A DNA stretch of 64,000 nucleotides from JBBSUQ01 sp964389755 (GCA_964389755.1 CAYMEW010000004.1:62001-126000), one strand, 5' to 3'; shown: positions 49,846-58,634, counted from the stretch's first letter. Made by a program: numbers and translations. Notes: generated from the sequence alone by a model not told the origin.

Positions 49846-51117
49846 TCAGCCGATCCGGTCGAAACCGGTGAAAGGGTGCAGCACTTCCGGAATCCGAATT
49901 CCGTCTTCCGTCTGATAATTTTCCATCAGGGCAGCCACAATACGCGGGAGTGCCAGTGCACTTCCATTAAGCGTGTGACAAAGTTGTGTTTTCTTATCCT
50001 CGTTTTTAAAGCGTAGCTTCAGACGATTCGCCTGGAAGGTGTCAAAACGCGAAACAGAGCTCACTTCGAGCCATTTCTCCTGTGCCGCGGAATACACTTC
50101 GAAATCGTAGGTCATTGCAGCAGCAAAGCCCGTATCTCCGCCGCATAGTCGCAAAATGCGATACTGCAGTCCTAATTTTTCGAGAAGTCCTTTCACGTGC
50201 TCGATCATTTCGTTGAGCGCTTTTTCGGTATTATCCGGATGTTCGATGCGAACAATCTCGACCTTGTCAAACTGGTGCAGGCGGTTCAGTCCGCGTACAT
50301 CCTTCCCGTAGGAGCCTGCTTCTCTTCGAAAACAGGGTGTGTATCCTGTCATTTTGATCGAGAAATCGCCATTCGGGAGCATCACATCACGATAGATGTT
50401 GGTAAGCGGAACTTCCGCCGTCGGGATGAGGTAAAGATCGTCTTCGTTGATGTAATACATCTGTCCTTCTTTATCCGGCAGCTGTCCGGTTCCATATCCA
50501 CTTGCTTCGTTGACCACGTGCGGCGGAATGAATTCTTCATAACCGGCAGAAGCCGCTTCGCGCAAAAAGAAGTTGATCAGGGCGCGCTGAAGTTGTGCAC
50601 CTTTTCCACGGTATACAGGGAAACCAGCACCGGTGATCTTAACCCCGAGTTCAAAGTCGATGAGGTCGTATTTCCGGGCGAGTTCCCAGTGAGGAAGCGG
50701 TGAGAAGTCGTATGTTCTTTGCTTACCGTTTTCGAATACGGTTTCATTATCGAGTTCGTTCTTCCCGGCTTTTACCAGTTCGTTGGGAACATTAGGAAGC
50801 TGATACAATAACTGCGTGATCTGCTGTTCGAGTTCTTCTGTCTCCGTTTTCAGAAGGGTTTCCTTTTCTTTGAGTCCAGCTGTTTGCTCTTTAGCGGCCG
50901 CAGCCTCCTCTTTTTTGCCTTCTTTAAAAAGTTGGCCGATTTCCCGTGACAACTGGTTTAGTTCGGCAGCCACGGACTCCATACTGGTCTTGGAATCCCT
51001 CCATTTTTGATCGAGGTCCAGGATTTCACGAACTGTATCAGTTGCGTCTATATTTCGTTTTCGGAGACCTTCGATGATCGCGTCTTTCTCGGCCCGGATG
51101 CGTGTAATTTCAAGCAT
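49846..51117 (-). CDS. serS: Serine--tRNA ligase
   Basis: 423-residue class II synthetase that charges tRNA-Ser, and tRNA-Sec where present, in the cytoplasm. The N-terminal tRNA-binding domain is a long antiparallel coiled coil (about 25-105). The catalytic domain has motif 2 TPCFRREAGSYGKDVRGLNRLHQF and motif 3 around VSSVSRFDTFQANRLKLR, with the final helix GSALALPRIVAALMENYQ. Length is normal. It is a single-gene transcript: a perfect TACCTTTG -7 element upstream and a strong terminator downstream. It follows the ribosomal genes rplU-rpmA on the same strand but is separated by their terminator. Confidence 0.98.
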   Translation of the reverse strand: MLEITRIRAEKDAIIEGLRKRNIDATDTVREILDLDQKWRDSKTSMESVAAELNQLSREIGQLFKEGKKEEAAAAKEQTAGLKEKETLLKTETEELEQQITQLLYQLPNVPNELVKAGKNELDNETVFENGKQRTYDFSPLPHWELARKYDLIDFELGVKITGAGFPVYRGKGAQLQRALINFFLREAASAGYEEFIPPHVVNEASGYGTGQLPDKEGQMYYINEDDLYLIPTAEVPLTNIYRDVMLPNGDFSIKMTGYTPCFRREAGSYGKDVRGLNRLHQFDKVEIVRIEHPDNTEKALNEMIEHVKGLLEKLGLQYRILRLCGGDTGFAAAMTYDFEVYSAAQEKWLEVSSVSRFDTFQANRLKLRFKNEDKKTQLCHTLNGSALALPRIVAALMENYQTEDGIRIPEVLHPFTGFDRIG

Positions 51118-51142
51118 TTTATCTGCGGTTATTGAACAAATG

Positions 51143-51150
51143 CAAAGGTA
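51143..51150 (-). promoter_or_regulatory. Bacteroidota -7 promoter element for serS
   Basis: Reads TACCTTTG on the minus strand, a complete match to TAnnTTTG, about 26 bases before the ATG. The -33 region is T-rich with no exact TTTG. Expected leader about 20 bases. Confidence 0.6.
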
Positions 51151-51224
51151 TTTTTAAAATGAAAAAATCCGTGCATTATTTCGAATAAAATTGTGTGGGT
51201 TAGTGCTTCTGAATTTCAGAGCAT

Positions 51225-51258
51225 AAAAAAAGCATCAGCCGGACAGACTGATGCTTTT
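51225..51258 (-). terminator. Rho-independent terminator of the rplU-rpmA operon
   Basis: On the minus strand AAAAGCATCAG (51258-51248) pairs with CTGATGCTTTT (51238-51228) over a 9-base loop, then T continues to 51225. The stop of rpmA at 51277 is 18 bases upstream. Confidence 0.88.
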
Positions 51259-51276
51259 GCTAAAAGTTATGTTCGC

Positions 51277-51546
51277 TTAAGCTTCAGTAGTTTCAAAGGG
51301 AACTACCGAAACGAAAGAACGATTGTTTTTCTTTTTGCGGAATTCTACTACACCGTCAGTCAGAGCATACAGGGTATGGTCTTTTCCAATTCCCACATTT
51401 TCTCCCGGGTGGTGTGCCGTTCCACGCTGGCGAACGATGATGTTCCCGGCGATTGCAGCCTGTCCTCCGAAGATTTTCACCCCGAGGCGTTTGCTTTCTG
51501 ATTCACGACCGTTTTTCGAACTACCGACTCCTTTTTTATGTGCCAT
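51277..51546 (-). CDS. rpmA: 50S ribosomal protein L27
   Basis: 89-residue ribosomal protein near the peptidyl transferase centre. The N-terminal AHKKGVGSSKNGRESESKRLGVK is the family signature, followed by GGQAAIAGNIIVRQRGT and HPGENVGIGKDHTLYA. There is no N-terminal extension before AHKK, so no cleavage by a Prp-type protease is expected. It is the second gene of the usual rplU-rpmA pair, 43 bases after rplU, and is followed by a strong terminator. Confidence 0.98.
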   Translation of the reverse strand: MAHKKGVGSSKNGRESESKRLGVKIFGGQAAIAGNIIVRQRGTAHHPGENVGIGKDHTLYALTDGVVEFRKKKNNRSFVSVVPFETTEA

Positions 51547-51589
51547 CGTTTTTAATTTTTACACTTCACCGAGGTGAAGCGGTTCCATA

Positions 51590-51901
51590 TTATAAGTTAA
51601 TTCCGGTTACCTTGATCGCCGTAAAGCTTTGGCGGTGACCATTTTTCTTACGGTAACCTTTTCTTCTTTTCTTGCGGAATACGATTACTTTATCACCTTT
51701 CACGTGATCGATTACCTCTGCCTTTACCAGGGCACCGTCTATAGCCGGGGCGCCAATGCTGATCTTGTCTCCGTCACCAGTAAGCAGAACGCGGTCGAAC
51801 TCGACTTTGTCACCTGCTTTGGCATCCAGACGGTGCACATAGATCTTTTGGTCTTTCTGCACTTTAAATTGCTGCCCTGCTATCTCTACAATTGCGTACA
51901 T
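51590..51901 (-). CDS. rplU: 50S ribosomal protein L21
   Basis: 103-residue ribosomal protein that binds 23S rRNA. The typical start MYAIVEIAGQQFKVQ and the basic C-terminal block FRKKRRKGYRKKNGHRQ are clear. It is the first gene of the rplU-rpmA operon. The promoter at 51943-51973 is the best in the window. The expected leader is about 35 bases, long enough for a small regulatory structure, but I see no convincing one. Confidence 0.98.
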   Translation of the reverse strand: MYAIVEIAGQQFKVQKDQKIYVHRLDAKAGDKVEFDRVLLTGDGDKISIGAPAIDGALVKAEVIDHVKGDKVIVFRKKRRKGYRKKNGHRQSFTAIKVTGINL

Positions 51902-51942
51902 ATAGCGTATTATTAATTACAAATTTCCTAAAAATCGGATGG

Positions 51943-51973
51943 CAAAGATAGAGATTTAATTTGAGTTTGCAAA
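51943..51973 (-). promoter_or_regulatory. Textbook Bacteroidota promoter for rplU-rpmA
   Basis: On the minus strand TTTG (51973-51970), a spacer of exactly 19 bases, and TATCTTTG (51950-51943). Both elements match the consensus at every position. Expected start of transcription near 51936. Confidence 0.85.
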
Positions 51974-52000
51974 TCTGTCGGGAAATAGTTTGAAAAAAAA

Positions 52001-52942
52001 TCAGGCCGCATTCTGATTTTTCCCGTTTAGCTTCAGACGCTTCCTTAATTGGGGCCAGTAATTCGCAACGAAAACCCCGCCGAGTACGATCAGCATCGAA
52101 ACGACCTGCATGAGATTAATGCGTTCATTGAAGAACAAGCCGATAAAAACGGCTACGATCGGGATAAAATAAGTGGTGGTGCTCGCAAAAAGTGCGGAAG
52201 AAAGCGCAATAAGCCGGTTGAAGATAATGATTGCAAAAGAGGTTCCGACAACCGCCAGGATCGCGATGAAACCAAAACCTTCCCAGGCATGCGGATTTTC
52301 CCGGAGAACCGTAACCGAGCCACCGGCGAAGAACAGTGTAAGCGCCACCGGAAAAACAAATAAAAAGGCAAGGGCTGTGATCTCGATCGCACGGAAGGTA
52401 TGCAGGGTATGCTTAATCGTATTCAGACTGATCGCATAAAAGAAAGTGGCGAGCACGATGGCGAGAATGTGCCAGATACTGCCCTTAAAATACAGATCCT
52501 GTCCGGCATTCATCAGGCTGACCATACCGAGCGTACCGATCAAAACGCCGACAATTTGTAAAAGGGTCATGCCGGTACGGAATACCAGCGCGCCAATGAT
52601 CAGGGTAAAGATCGGGGTAAAACTGTTAAGCATTCCGGCATAACCGGATGAAAGCGCCGTTTCGGCCCAGGTGAACAGGTAAGCGGGAAAAAAACTACCG
52701 AGGTATCCGACGATCAGAAGTGAAATAACCTGTTTCCGGTTTTTGATCTTTCGAAGAGCACGGATTGCAAAGGGAAGTAAAACAAGCGATGCGAGAAACA
52801 TGCGCAGGGTAGCAACCTGCCGGTCATTGAAGATCGCTTCGCCCGAGAGGGAAGTCATACCACGCTTCATAAGGATGAATGAACTGCCCCAGATCGTCGC
52901 GAGCAACAAAAGTAATAACCAGGCTTTGGTCTCGTTTTTCAC
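52001..52942 (-). CDS. EamA-family (DMT superfamily) transporter
   Basis: 313 residues when started at the GTG at 52942. The longest frame begins at 52972, but a full -7 promoter element lies at 52947-52954, inside that extension, so the GTG is the better start. Ten hydrophobic segments form two EamA repeats. The first has WLLLLLLATIWGSSFILMKRGM, and the second starts near GSIWHILAIVLATFFYAISLN. The family exports metabolites such as amino acids or nucleosides across the inner membrane. The substrate is unknown. The gene stands alone between the division-cluster terminator and rplU. No terminator is visible after it. Confidence 0.9.
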   Translation of the reverse strand: MKNETKAWLLLLLLATIWGSSFILMKRGMTSLSGEAIFNDRQVATLRMFLASLVLLPFAIRALRKIKNRKQVISLLIVGYLGSFFPAYLFTWAETALSSGYAGMLNSFTPIFTLIIGALVFRTGMTLLQIVGVLIGTLGMVSLMNAGQDLYFKGSIWHILAIVLATFFYAISLNTIKHTLHTFRAIEITALAFLFVFPVALTLFFAGGSVTVLRENPHAWEGFGFIAILAVVGTSFAIIIFNRLIALSSALFASTTTYFIPIVAVFIGLFFNERINLMQVVSMLIVLGGVFVANYWPQLRKRLKLNGKNQNAA

Positions 52943-52946
52943 GCGG

Positions 52947-52954
52947 CAAAGATA
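52947..52954 (-). promoter_or_regulatory. Bacteroidota -7 element overlapping the EamA gene start
   Basis: Reads TATCTTTG on the minus strand, a complete match. The GTG at 52942 lies 4 bases downstream, about where transcription should start, so the message is probably leaderless. There is no clear -33 element. Confidence 0.6.
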
Positions 52955-52980
52955 ATCCGAATTCCGAATCACAGGTGCTG

Positions 52981-53018
52981 AAAAAACAAACGCGTCCCCC
53001 TGTAGCTGGGACGCGTTT
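52981..53018 (-). terminator. Terminator of the division/cell wall operon
   Basis: On the minus strand AAACGCGTCCC (53018-53008) pairs with GGGACGCGTTT (52998-52988) over a 9-base loop, followed by GTTTTTT. The 11-base perfect stem is the strongest in the window. A smaller hairpin, ACAAATC/GATTTGT at 53033-53050, precedes it. Confidence 0.9.
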
Positions 53019-53032
53019 TGACAACAATAAAA

Positions 53033-53050
53033 ACAAATCCGGAGATTTGT
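53033..53050. repeat. Accessory hairpin between yqeY and the terminator
   Basis: ACAAATC (53033-53039) and GATTTGT (53044-53050) with a 4-base loop, directly before the main terminator on the minus strand. It may help termination or mRNA end processing. Confidence 0.5.
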
Positions 53051-53073
53051 AAGGGTAGAATAAAGCCTTGCTA

Positions 53074-53520
53074 TCAGGCCGAAAGACTTTCTTTAACGAG
53101 TTGTGCAACCACTTTCCCGTCAGCCTTTCCGGCGAGTTTTTTGGTGAGTACTCCCATAACCTTTCCCATGTCCTGCGGACCGGAAGCGCCGGTGGTGGCC
53201 ACTGCCAGGCGAACTTCTTCGCGAATCTCGTCTTCGGAGAGCATTTTCGGGAGGTAATTTTCAATTACTTTTGCCTGGAAGAGTTCTTCTTCGGCGAGAT
53301 CTTCACGTCCCTGCGCTATGTACAGTTCGTAAGTTTCCATACGTTGTTTGTGCAGTTTCATCACGATCTTCATAGCAGCTTCCTCGGTTACTTCGCCGCT
53401 TCCGGAAGTTGCTTCAAGCATCAGTTTGGATTTTATATCGCGCAGCGCGGCCAGCTTTTCTTTTTCTTTCGCAAGCATGGCAGCCTTGATGTCTGCGTTG
53501 ATCTGGTCTGTAAAACTCAT
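53074..53520 (-). CDS. GatB/YqeY domain protein
   Basis: 148 residues from the ATG at 53520. The frame continues upstream to 53841, but that stretch overlaps ftsZ in another frame and adds a basic tail unlike the family. The segment MSFTDQINADIKAAMLAKEKEKLAALRDIKS is the normal start of YqeY proteins. The domain is related to the tail of GatB, the amidotransferase subunit that holds tRNA, although the role of stand-alone YqeY is not settled. Start is 16 bases after the ftsZ stop, so it is the last gene of the division cluster operon. Confidence 0.93.
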   Translation of the reverse strand: MSFTDQINADIKAAMLAKEKEKLAALRDIKSKLMLEATSGSGEVTEEAAMKIVMKLHKQRMETYELYIAQGREDLAEEELFQAKVIENYLPKMLSEDEIREEVRLAVATTGASGPQDMGKVMGVLTKKLAGKADGKVVAQLVKESLSA

Positions 53521-53536
53521 GTTATTTTTTCTTGGA

Positions 53537-55135
53537 TCAGTCCACGTTATCGTGAAGGAATGAATTATTTCCGCGCAGGTTGGTGTCACCGTTTTCATCT
53601 TCCGACAATCCGAAACGGCTGATTTGCTCATCCTGGCTGTGTCTGGAATTGTTGAGTTCGATATTTCGACGGATATAAGCCGGCTCATTTTCGAATTCGG
53701 TAATACCGTCTGCCTTGCGTAGTTTAGCCGTATATTCCTGGATACGCGCCAGTCTTTCCTGGTTTTTGCGCTGTTGTTCCTCAGGAGAAAGCGTTGTTTT
53801 CTTAGCGGATGCCTCGAGCGGAATTTGTTCCTCCGACTCATCTTCGAGCAAGAAACGCTTTACTTCTGTTTCGGCAGCTGCTGCTTCCTGGCGGGCCTGC
53901 TTTTCCGCGGAAGTTTTTACTTCCCAGTCGAAAGTCATTTCTCCCTGCTGTTCCTCCTTGCGCTCATTCGGAGCGGAAAGCGGCTGACTGATCTCGTTTT
54001 CTTTGGAAAGTCCGGCCTGCGTTTCGTTATCAGCCTTCAGGAAAGGTTCCTCGACAGTCGGCTTTTCAGTTTTATGTACTTCAACCGGTGTTTCCAGCGG
54101 CTGTTTGATTTCATTTTTGGCTTCGTCCTGCAGGGTGACTACTTTTCGTTCCGGTGCTTTTTCAAAACCGGTGATGGGCGAAGATTTGAATCCGGTTGCG
54201 ATGATCGTGACGCTGAGTTTGGCACCAAGCGATTCGTCCTGACCGTATCCCCAGATCACATCTGCAGTTGATCCGGCCTCGTCCTGTACGTAATCGGTAA
54301 TGTCGGTGATCTCGTCCATGAGAACTTCTTCGGTTCCGTAAGTCACGTTCAGGAGAACGTATGTTGCACCACTGATGTCGTTATCGTTGAGCAGGGGAGA
54401 GCTGAGTGCTTTTTGAACTGCTTTGAGTGCCCGGTTTTCTCCTTCGGCGGTAGCGCTTCCCATAATTGCAACACCACTGTCGCGCATTACGGTGTTCACG
54501 TCATTGAAATCGACGTTGATCGCACCTGTTACGGAAATGACGTCTGCAATTCCCCGTGCAGCTGTAGAAAGGACGTCATCTGCTTGTGAAAATGCGTTAC
54601 CGATCGTCAGATTTCCGGAAATTTCGCGGAGACGTTCGTTGTTGATGACAAGCAGTGTGTCCACGTTCTGGCGCATGCAATCCAGGCCTTCTTCAGCCTG
54701 TTGGCGACGTTTGCGGCCTTCAAAGTTGAACGGAACGGTTACGATTCCCACGGTCAGAATTCCAAGTTCGCGAGCTACCTGAGCAATGACAGGCGCTGCT
54801 CCGGTACCTGTTCCACCACCCATTCCGGCGGTTACAAATACCATTTTGGTGTCTTTACTGAGGAAATCACGAATTTCATCGATGTTTTCAACGGCGGCAT
54901 TTTTCCCGATCTCCGGGATAGAACCTGCTCCTCGTCCTTCGGTAAGGGAAGGTCCGAGCTGCAGCTTGTAAGGAACCGGTGAAATATCGAGGGCCTGTTT
55001 GTCTGTGTTGCAAACAATGAAATCCACTCCGTTGATTCCCTGGTCATACATGTGGTTTACGGCGTTGCTTCCTCCACCACCTACACCGATCACTTTAATG
55101 ATCGACGTGGCATCTTTCGGCAAATCAAATTCCAT
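53537..55135 (-). CDS. ftsZ: Cell division GTPase FtsZ
   Basis: 532 residues, long for FtsZ. The tubulin-like GTPase domain has the phosphate loop GMGGGTGTG at 104-112 and the T7 loop NVDFNDVNTVM near 207-217. The folded part ends near 320. A charged, Glu/Lys-rich disordered linker follows (about 320-480). The conserved C-terminal peptide PAYIRR at 485-490 should bind FtsA. After it comes a 42-residue tail ending FLHDNVD, an extension I recall from Flavobacteriia. FtsZ forms the ring at mid-cell that drives division. It lies 40 bases after ftsA and 16 before yqeY, with no terminator between. Confidence 0.98.
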   Translation of the reverse strand: MEFDLPKDATSIIKVIGVGGGGSNAVNHMYDQGINGVDFIVCNTDKQALDISPVPYKLQLGPSLTEGRGAGSIPEIGKNAAVENIDEIRDFLSKDTKMVFVTAGMGGGTGTGAAPVIAQVARELGILTVGIVTVPFNFEGRKRRQQAEEGLDCMRQNVDTLLVINNERLREISGNLTIGNAFSQADDVLSTAARGIADVISVTGAINVDFNDVNTVMRDSGVAIMGSATAEGENRALKAVQKALSSPLLNDNDISGATYVLLNVTYGTEEVLMDEITDITDYVQDEAGSTADVIWGYGQDESLGAKLSVTIIATGFKSSPITGFEKAPERKVVTLQDEAKNEIKQPLETPVEVHKTEKPTVEEPFLKADNETQAGLSKENEISQPLSAPNERKEEQQGEMTFDWEVKTSAEKQARQEAAAAETEVKRFLLEDESEEQIPLEASAKKTTLSPEEQQRKNQERLARIQEYTAKLRKADGITEFENEPAYIRRNIELNNSRHSQDEQISRFGLSEDENGDTNLRGNNSFLHDNVD

Positions 55136-55175
55136 AACTCTGTTTTTTATTGTTGTTGTTTTATTCCTTTGTTAA

Positions 55176-56459
55176 TCAGTCTTCTTCTTCAGCGAACCAG
55201 TTCTTTACACGGCTGTTGATGCTATCGAAAAAGGATCCGCGGGATTTGACGCTGTGTGTCTTCACCTGCGAGGTTCCGCTGGAAGTAACCAGCATTTTGC
55301 GGTCGTACGATTCGAAGCCTTTGAGCACGAGCCCGATCCCTGTAGCAAACATCGGACTGGTCAGGTTTTCGATCTTGTTGGTATTCGCAAGGTGTTCCGT
55401 CGGGTAGCCGATGCGTGCATCCATTCCCGTGATGTATTCGAACAACTGCGTAATGTGTTTCAACTGCGAGCCACCACCAGTAACAACGATCCCGCCGATA
55501 AGTTTCTTTTTATAACCGGAATTTCGGATTTCGTAATCTACCAGTTCGATGATCTCCTCCATGCGTGCCTGGATAATGCTTGCCAGGTTCTTCACGCTGA
55601 TCTCTTTCGGGTCGCGGCCGCGAAGCCCGGGTATGCAAACGATTTCATTGTCCTGGCTTTCGCTTGCGAGTGCAGATCCGAATTTGATCTTCAGGAGTTC
55701 GGCTTGCCGCTTCATAATGGTGCAGCCTTCTTTGATGTCTTCGGTAATTACGTTTCCTCCAAACGGAATAACGGCCGTATGACGAATCAGTCCTTCGTGG
55801 AAAATCGCTAGATCGGTAGTTCCGCCACCGATGTCCACCAACACCACGCCGGCTTCTTTTTCCTCGTCGGAAAGTACCGCGTCGGCAGAGGCGATCGGTT
55901 CGAGAATGATGTCGTTGACCTCGAGTCCTGCTTTCTGCACACATTTGTTGATATTCAGCGAAGCGCCGATATTTCCGACGATGATGTGGAAATTAGCTTC
56001 GAGCCGCACTCCGAGCATACCGATGGGATCTTTAATGCCCTGTTCGTTATCGATGATATATTCCTGCGGAAGCACGGTAATGATTTCTTCACCGGGCTGC
56101 ATCACGAGTTTATACATGTCCTCGATGAGCGCATCAATATCGTGTTGCGAGATCTCGTTTTCGATCTGGTGCCGGGTGTAGATACCGCGGTGTTGCAGAC
56201 TTTTAATATGCTGACCGGCAATCCCGACGTACACGTTGTGAATGGCGAATTCACCATCATCGAGGTGCTTGGCTTCTTCCACCGCAAGTTTGATGGATTG
56301 CACGGTTTGCTCGATGTTGGAAACCATACCGCGTTTCACTCCGAGCGATTCACTCTTCCCCATGGACAGGATCTCGATCTTGCCATGCTCATTCTTTCTT
56401 CCCACGAAGCAGGCGATCTTCGTGGTTCCGATATCCAGACCTACAATTACCTTTGACAT
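55176..56459 (-). CDS. ftsA: Cell division protein FtsA
   Basis: 427-residue actin-like ATPase that anchors FtsZ to the membrane. The phosphate 1 region VGLDIGTTKIACFVG lies at residues 6-20, the phosphate 2 block VVLVDIGGGTTDLA near 200-215 and the adenosine region IVVTGGGSQLK near 325. The SHS2/1C domain lies around 85-165. The C-terminal RVKNWFAEEED contains aromatic and basic residues suited to the membrane-targeting helix. The start is one base after the ftsQ stop, so the genes are translated together. Confidence 0.97.
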   Translation of the reverse strand: MSKVIVGLDIGTTKIACFVGRKNEHGKIEILSMGKSESLGVKRGMVSNIEQTVQSIKLAVEEAKHLDDGEFAIHNVYVGIAGQHIKSLQHRGIYTRHQIENEISQHDIDALIEDMYKLVMQPGEEIITVLPQEYIIDNEQGIKDPIGMLGVRLEANFHIIVGNIGASLNINKCVQKAGLEVNDIILEPIASADAVLSDEEKEAGVVLVDIGGGTTDLAIFHEGLIRHTAVIPFGGNVITEDIKEGCTIMKRQAELLKIKFGSALASESQDNEIVCIPGLRGRDPKEISVKNLASIIQARMEEIIELVDYEIRNSGYKKKLIGGIVVTGGGSQLKHITQLFEYITGMDARIGYPTEHLANTNKIENLTSPMFATGIGLVLKGFESYDRKMLVTSSGTSQVKTHSVKSRGSFFDSINSRVKNWFAEEED

Positions 56460-56460
56460 A

Positions 56461-57258
56461 CTATTCCTTTTTTCTACAAACTATCTGACCCTTGAAACTC
56501 AGGTTGATCTCATCATATTTGCTCCAACCTTCGTAGGGTATCGCTTCTTTGTAGAATATTTTCAGTTTCTGAAACTTTTCCTCTACTTCTTCTTCAGTAT
56601 CCGCTGAACCGAAGATGATTTTCTGCCCCCCAACCATCGGTATCAGTACAAATTCACCGTTTTTCAGCAAGTGGACCTGGGCTATCTGAGCCTGCATCAG
56701 GGGATCATTACAAACATAATTTGAAATGCGATACACATCATCGAGTTTTCGAATACTTTTCAAGGAGTCGTTGTTAATTATTTCACTGACCGGCGGGCTG
56801 TCAGATTTGTCTCTCATGGCACCGGTCACCACCAGTACCCGCGCGGGATTCCGCGATTGCAACATAATTTTTCCGTCGGCATCGAGGTAGAAATCGTCAC
56901 CGTAAATATTAAAGATGCGCGCCACGGGACGGCGCAATTCCACATCGATGCTCCAGGTACTGCCCAGGTTTGTGTACACATGCACGTTTCGCACTTCCGG
57001 CATTTGACGAATGCTTGACTCGAGTTTGACCGGGCTCAGTTCTTTCCAGGTCGTTTCACCGGGAATGTAAAAACGCTTACGGATGATCTCTGTAAGGAGC
57101 TGATCGCCGGTAAGTATGATGTTTTCATCTTTGGCATGAATAAGCACGGTCGGACGGGCGAGTACGGTTTCATCCTGCGTGGCGCGAACCATACTGAGGA
57201 GTGTGAGTACCGCGATGCCAAAGAGGCTCCAGAGTGCTATTTTCATCCAGCGTTTCAT
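56461..57258 (-). CDS. ftsQ: Cell division protein FtsQ
   Basis: 265 residues from the ATG at 57258, which forms an ATGA overlap with the murC stop; a TTG at 57264 is the longer alternative. One transmembrane segment (about 7-25) is followed by a periplasmic part. This part includes a short POTRA-like region and a beta domain with SIDVELRRPVARIFNIYGDDFYLDADG, typical of FtsQ/DivIB. FtsQ connects the cytosolic and periplasmic halves of the division machine. Sequence conservation is low, so the call rests on topology, the FtsQ beta-domain pattern and the position between murC and ftsA. Confidence 0.92.
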   Translation of the reverse strand: MKRWMKIALWSLFGIAVLTLLSMVRATQDETVLARPTVLIHAKDENIILTGDQLLTEIIRKRFYIPGETTWKELSPVKLESSIRQMPEVRNVHVYTNLGSTWSIDVELRRPVARIFNIYGDDFYLDADGKIMLQSRNPARVLVVTGAMRDKSDSPPVSEIINNDSLKSIRKLDDVYRISNYVCNDPLMQAQIAQVHLLKNGEFVLIPMVGGQKIIFGSADTEEEVEEKFQKLKIFYKEAIPYEGWSKYDEINLSFKGQIVCRKKE

Positions 57259-58634
57259 GCGCAATTCTCAGTGAGTTGTTTGTAAACCGGTATCACGATC
57301 CGGTCAATATCGCCTGCGCCGATCGTTAATACGACTCCCTCTTTAAAATCCGCGATGTAGCGCAGCGTTTCCTCCACCGAAAAGTGATGACTTTTATTGC
57401 TGAGTTTGTCGCTGATGTTCCGGCTCGTTATTCCCGGTATTGGTTCTTCGCGAGCGGGGTAAATCGGGAGCAGGATTGTTTCGTCGAACTGAGAAAGTTC
57501 TTCGATGAACCCTGTCATGAAGTCGCGGGTCCGTGAGTATAAATGCGGCTGAAAGATCGCGAGGATATATGCATCGGGGTAGAGCATGCGCAGCGATTTT
57601 CGAATTGCCCGGATCTCGGTCGGGTGGTGTGCATAATCGTCGATGTAAACGAGGTCCGTTTGTTTGATGTAATATTCGAAACGTCGTTTTACACCGCGAA
57701 AACTGGCCAGTCCGCTGCGGATTTCGTCTTCCGTGAGCCCGAGTTGCATACAAAGTGCAATGCAGGCAAGCGCGTTCTCCGTATTGTGAATGCCCGGTAT
57801 GCCAAAATCGATATCCTTCCAGGTTTTATTTTCGAAATGAACATCAAAGAAGAATTTCCCGTTTTCGGTGCGCAGGTTGTCTGCATAAAAATCCGCTTCC
57901 GGGTCTTCGAGCGCGTAGGTAATTATTTTGGCCGGGGATTCGAGTGAAATTGCTTTATGCATGACCAGAAAACCCTCCGGGGCTGTGAGACTTGCATATT
58001 GCCGGAAACCTTCGAGGAAATGTTCGTCATCGCCGTAAATATCCAGGTGATCGGAGTCTGTGGAGGTAATGATCGAAGCAAAGGGTGAAAGCTTCAGGAA
58101 TGAACGGTCGAACTCGTCGGCTTCAACCACGGTGTATTCGGCATTCTTTTCAATCAGCAGGTTTGAGTCGAAATTGGATGAAATTCCGCCCAAAAAGGCA
58201 TTGGTCTTTACGTGACTTTCACTCAGCATATGTGCCAGCAGTGTACTTGTTGTCGTTTTCCCGTGCGTGCCTGCTACTCCGAGGCCTTTGCTGGTACGCG
58301 TGATCAGCCCGAGTACTTCCGAGCGTTTCATGAGTTGAAAGTTTTCGGACCGGAAGAACAGCAGTTCACCGTGATTAACCGGAACGGCCGGTGTGTAAAC
58401 AACCAGCGTGTTTTCCGGATTTCTAAATGCCTTCGGAATGGCGGGGCCGAGGTCTTCGTAATGAACGTCTATTCCTTCCGAACTCAATTTTTCCGTAAGC
58501 GCGGAAGAGTTCTTGTCGTAACCACCCACTTTCCGGCCCAGTGCTTTGAAGTAACGTGCCAGTGCGGACATGCCGATTCCACCGATTCCAATGAAATAGA
58601 CATTGCTGATGCCGGAAAATTGTGCTTCGTTCAT
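57255..58634 (-). CDS. murC: UDP-N-acetylmuramate--L-alanine ligase
   Basis: 459 residues from the ATG at 58634. The frame is open to 58688, but only the internal ATG gives a family-like N terminus (SNVYFIGIGGIGMSALARYF) and an ATGA overlap with murG. MurC adds L-alanine to UDP-MurNAc in the cytosol, the first peptide step of peptidoglycan synthesis. The nucleotide site is GIGGIGMS at the N terminus, and the ATP loop is AGTHGKTTTSTLLAHM near 120. The Mur ligase blocks IDDYAHHPTEIRAI and FQPHLYSRT follow. Four-base overlaps link it to murG upstream and ftsQ downstream. Confidence 0.97.
   Translation of the reverse strand: MNEAQFSGISNVYFIGIGGIGMSALARYFKALGRKVGGYDKNSSALTEKLSSEGIDVHYEDLGPAIPKAFRNPENTLVVYTPAVPVNHGELLFFRSENFQLMKRSEVLGLITRTSKGLGVAGTHGKTTTSTLLAHMLSESHVKTNAFLGGISSNFDSNLLIEKNAEYTVVEADEFDRSFLKLSPFASIITSTDSDHLDIYGDDEHFLEGFRQYASLTAPEGFLVMHKAISLESPAKIITYALEDPEADFYADNLRTENGKFFFDVHFENKTWKDIDFGIPGIHNTENALACIALCMQLGLTEDEIRSGLASFRGVKRRFEYYIKQTDLVYIDDYAHHPTEIRAIRKSLRMLYPDAYILAIFQPHLYSRTRDFMTGFIEELSQFDETILLPIYPAREEPIPGITSRNISDKLSNKSHHFSVEETLRYIADFKEGVVLTIGAGDIDRIVIPVYKQLTENCA

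Noticed and set aside
53521..53841. Long N-terminal extension of the YqeY protein
   Set aside because: The extension overlaps ftsZ in another frame and is unlike the family; the ATG at 53520 gives a normal start.
55254..55811. 185-codon open frame antisense to ftsA
   Set aside because: Shadow of a certain gene.
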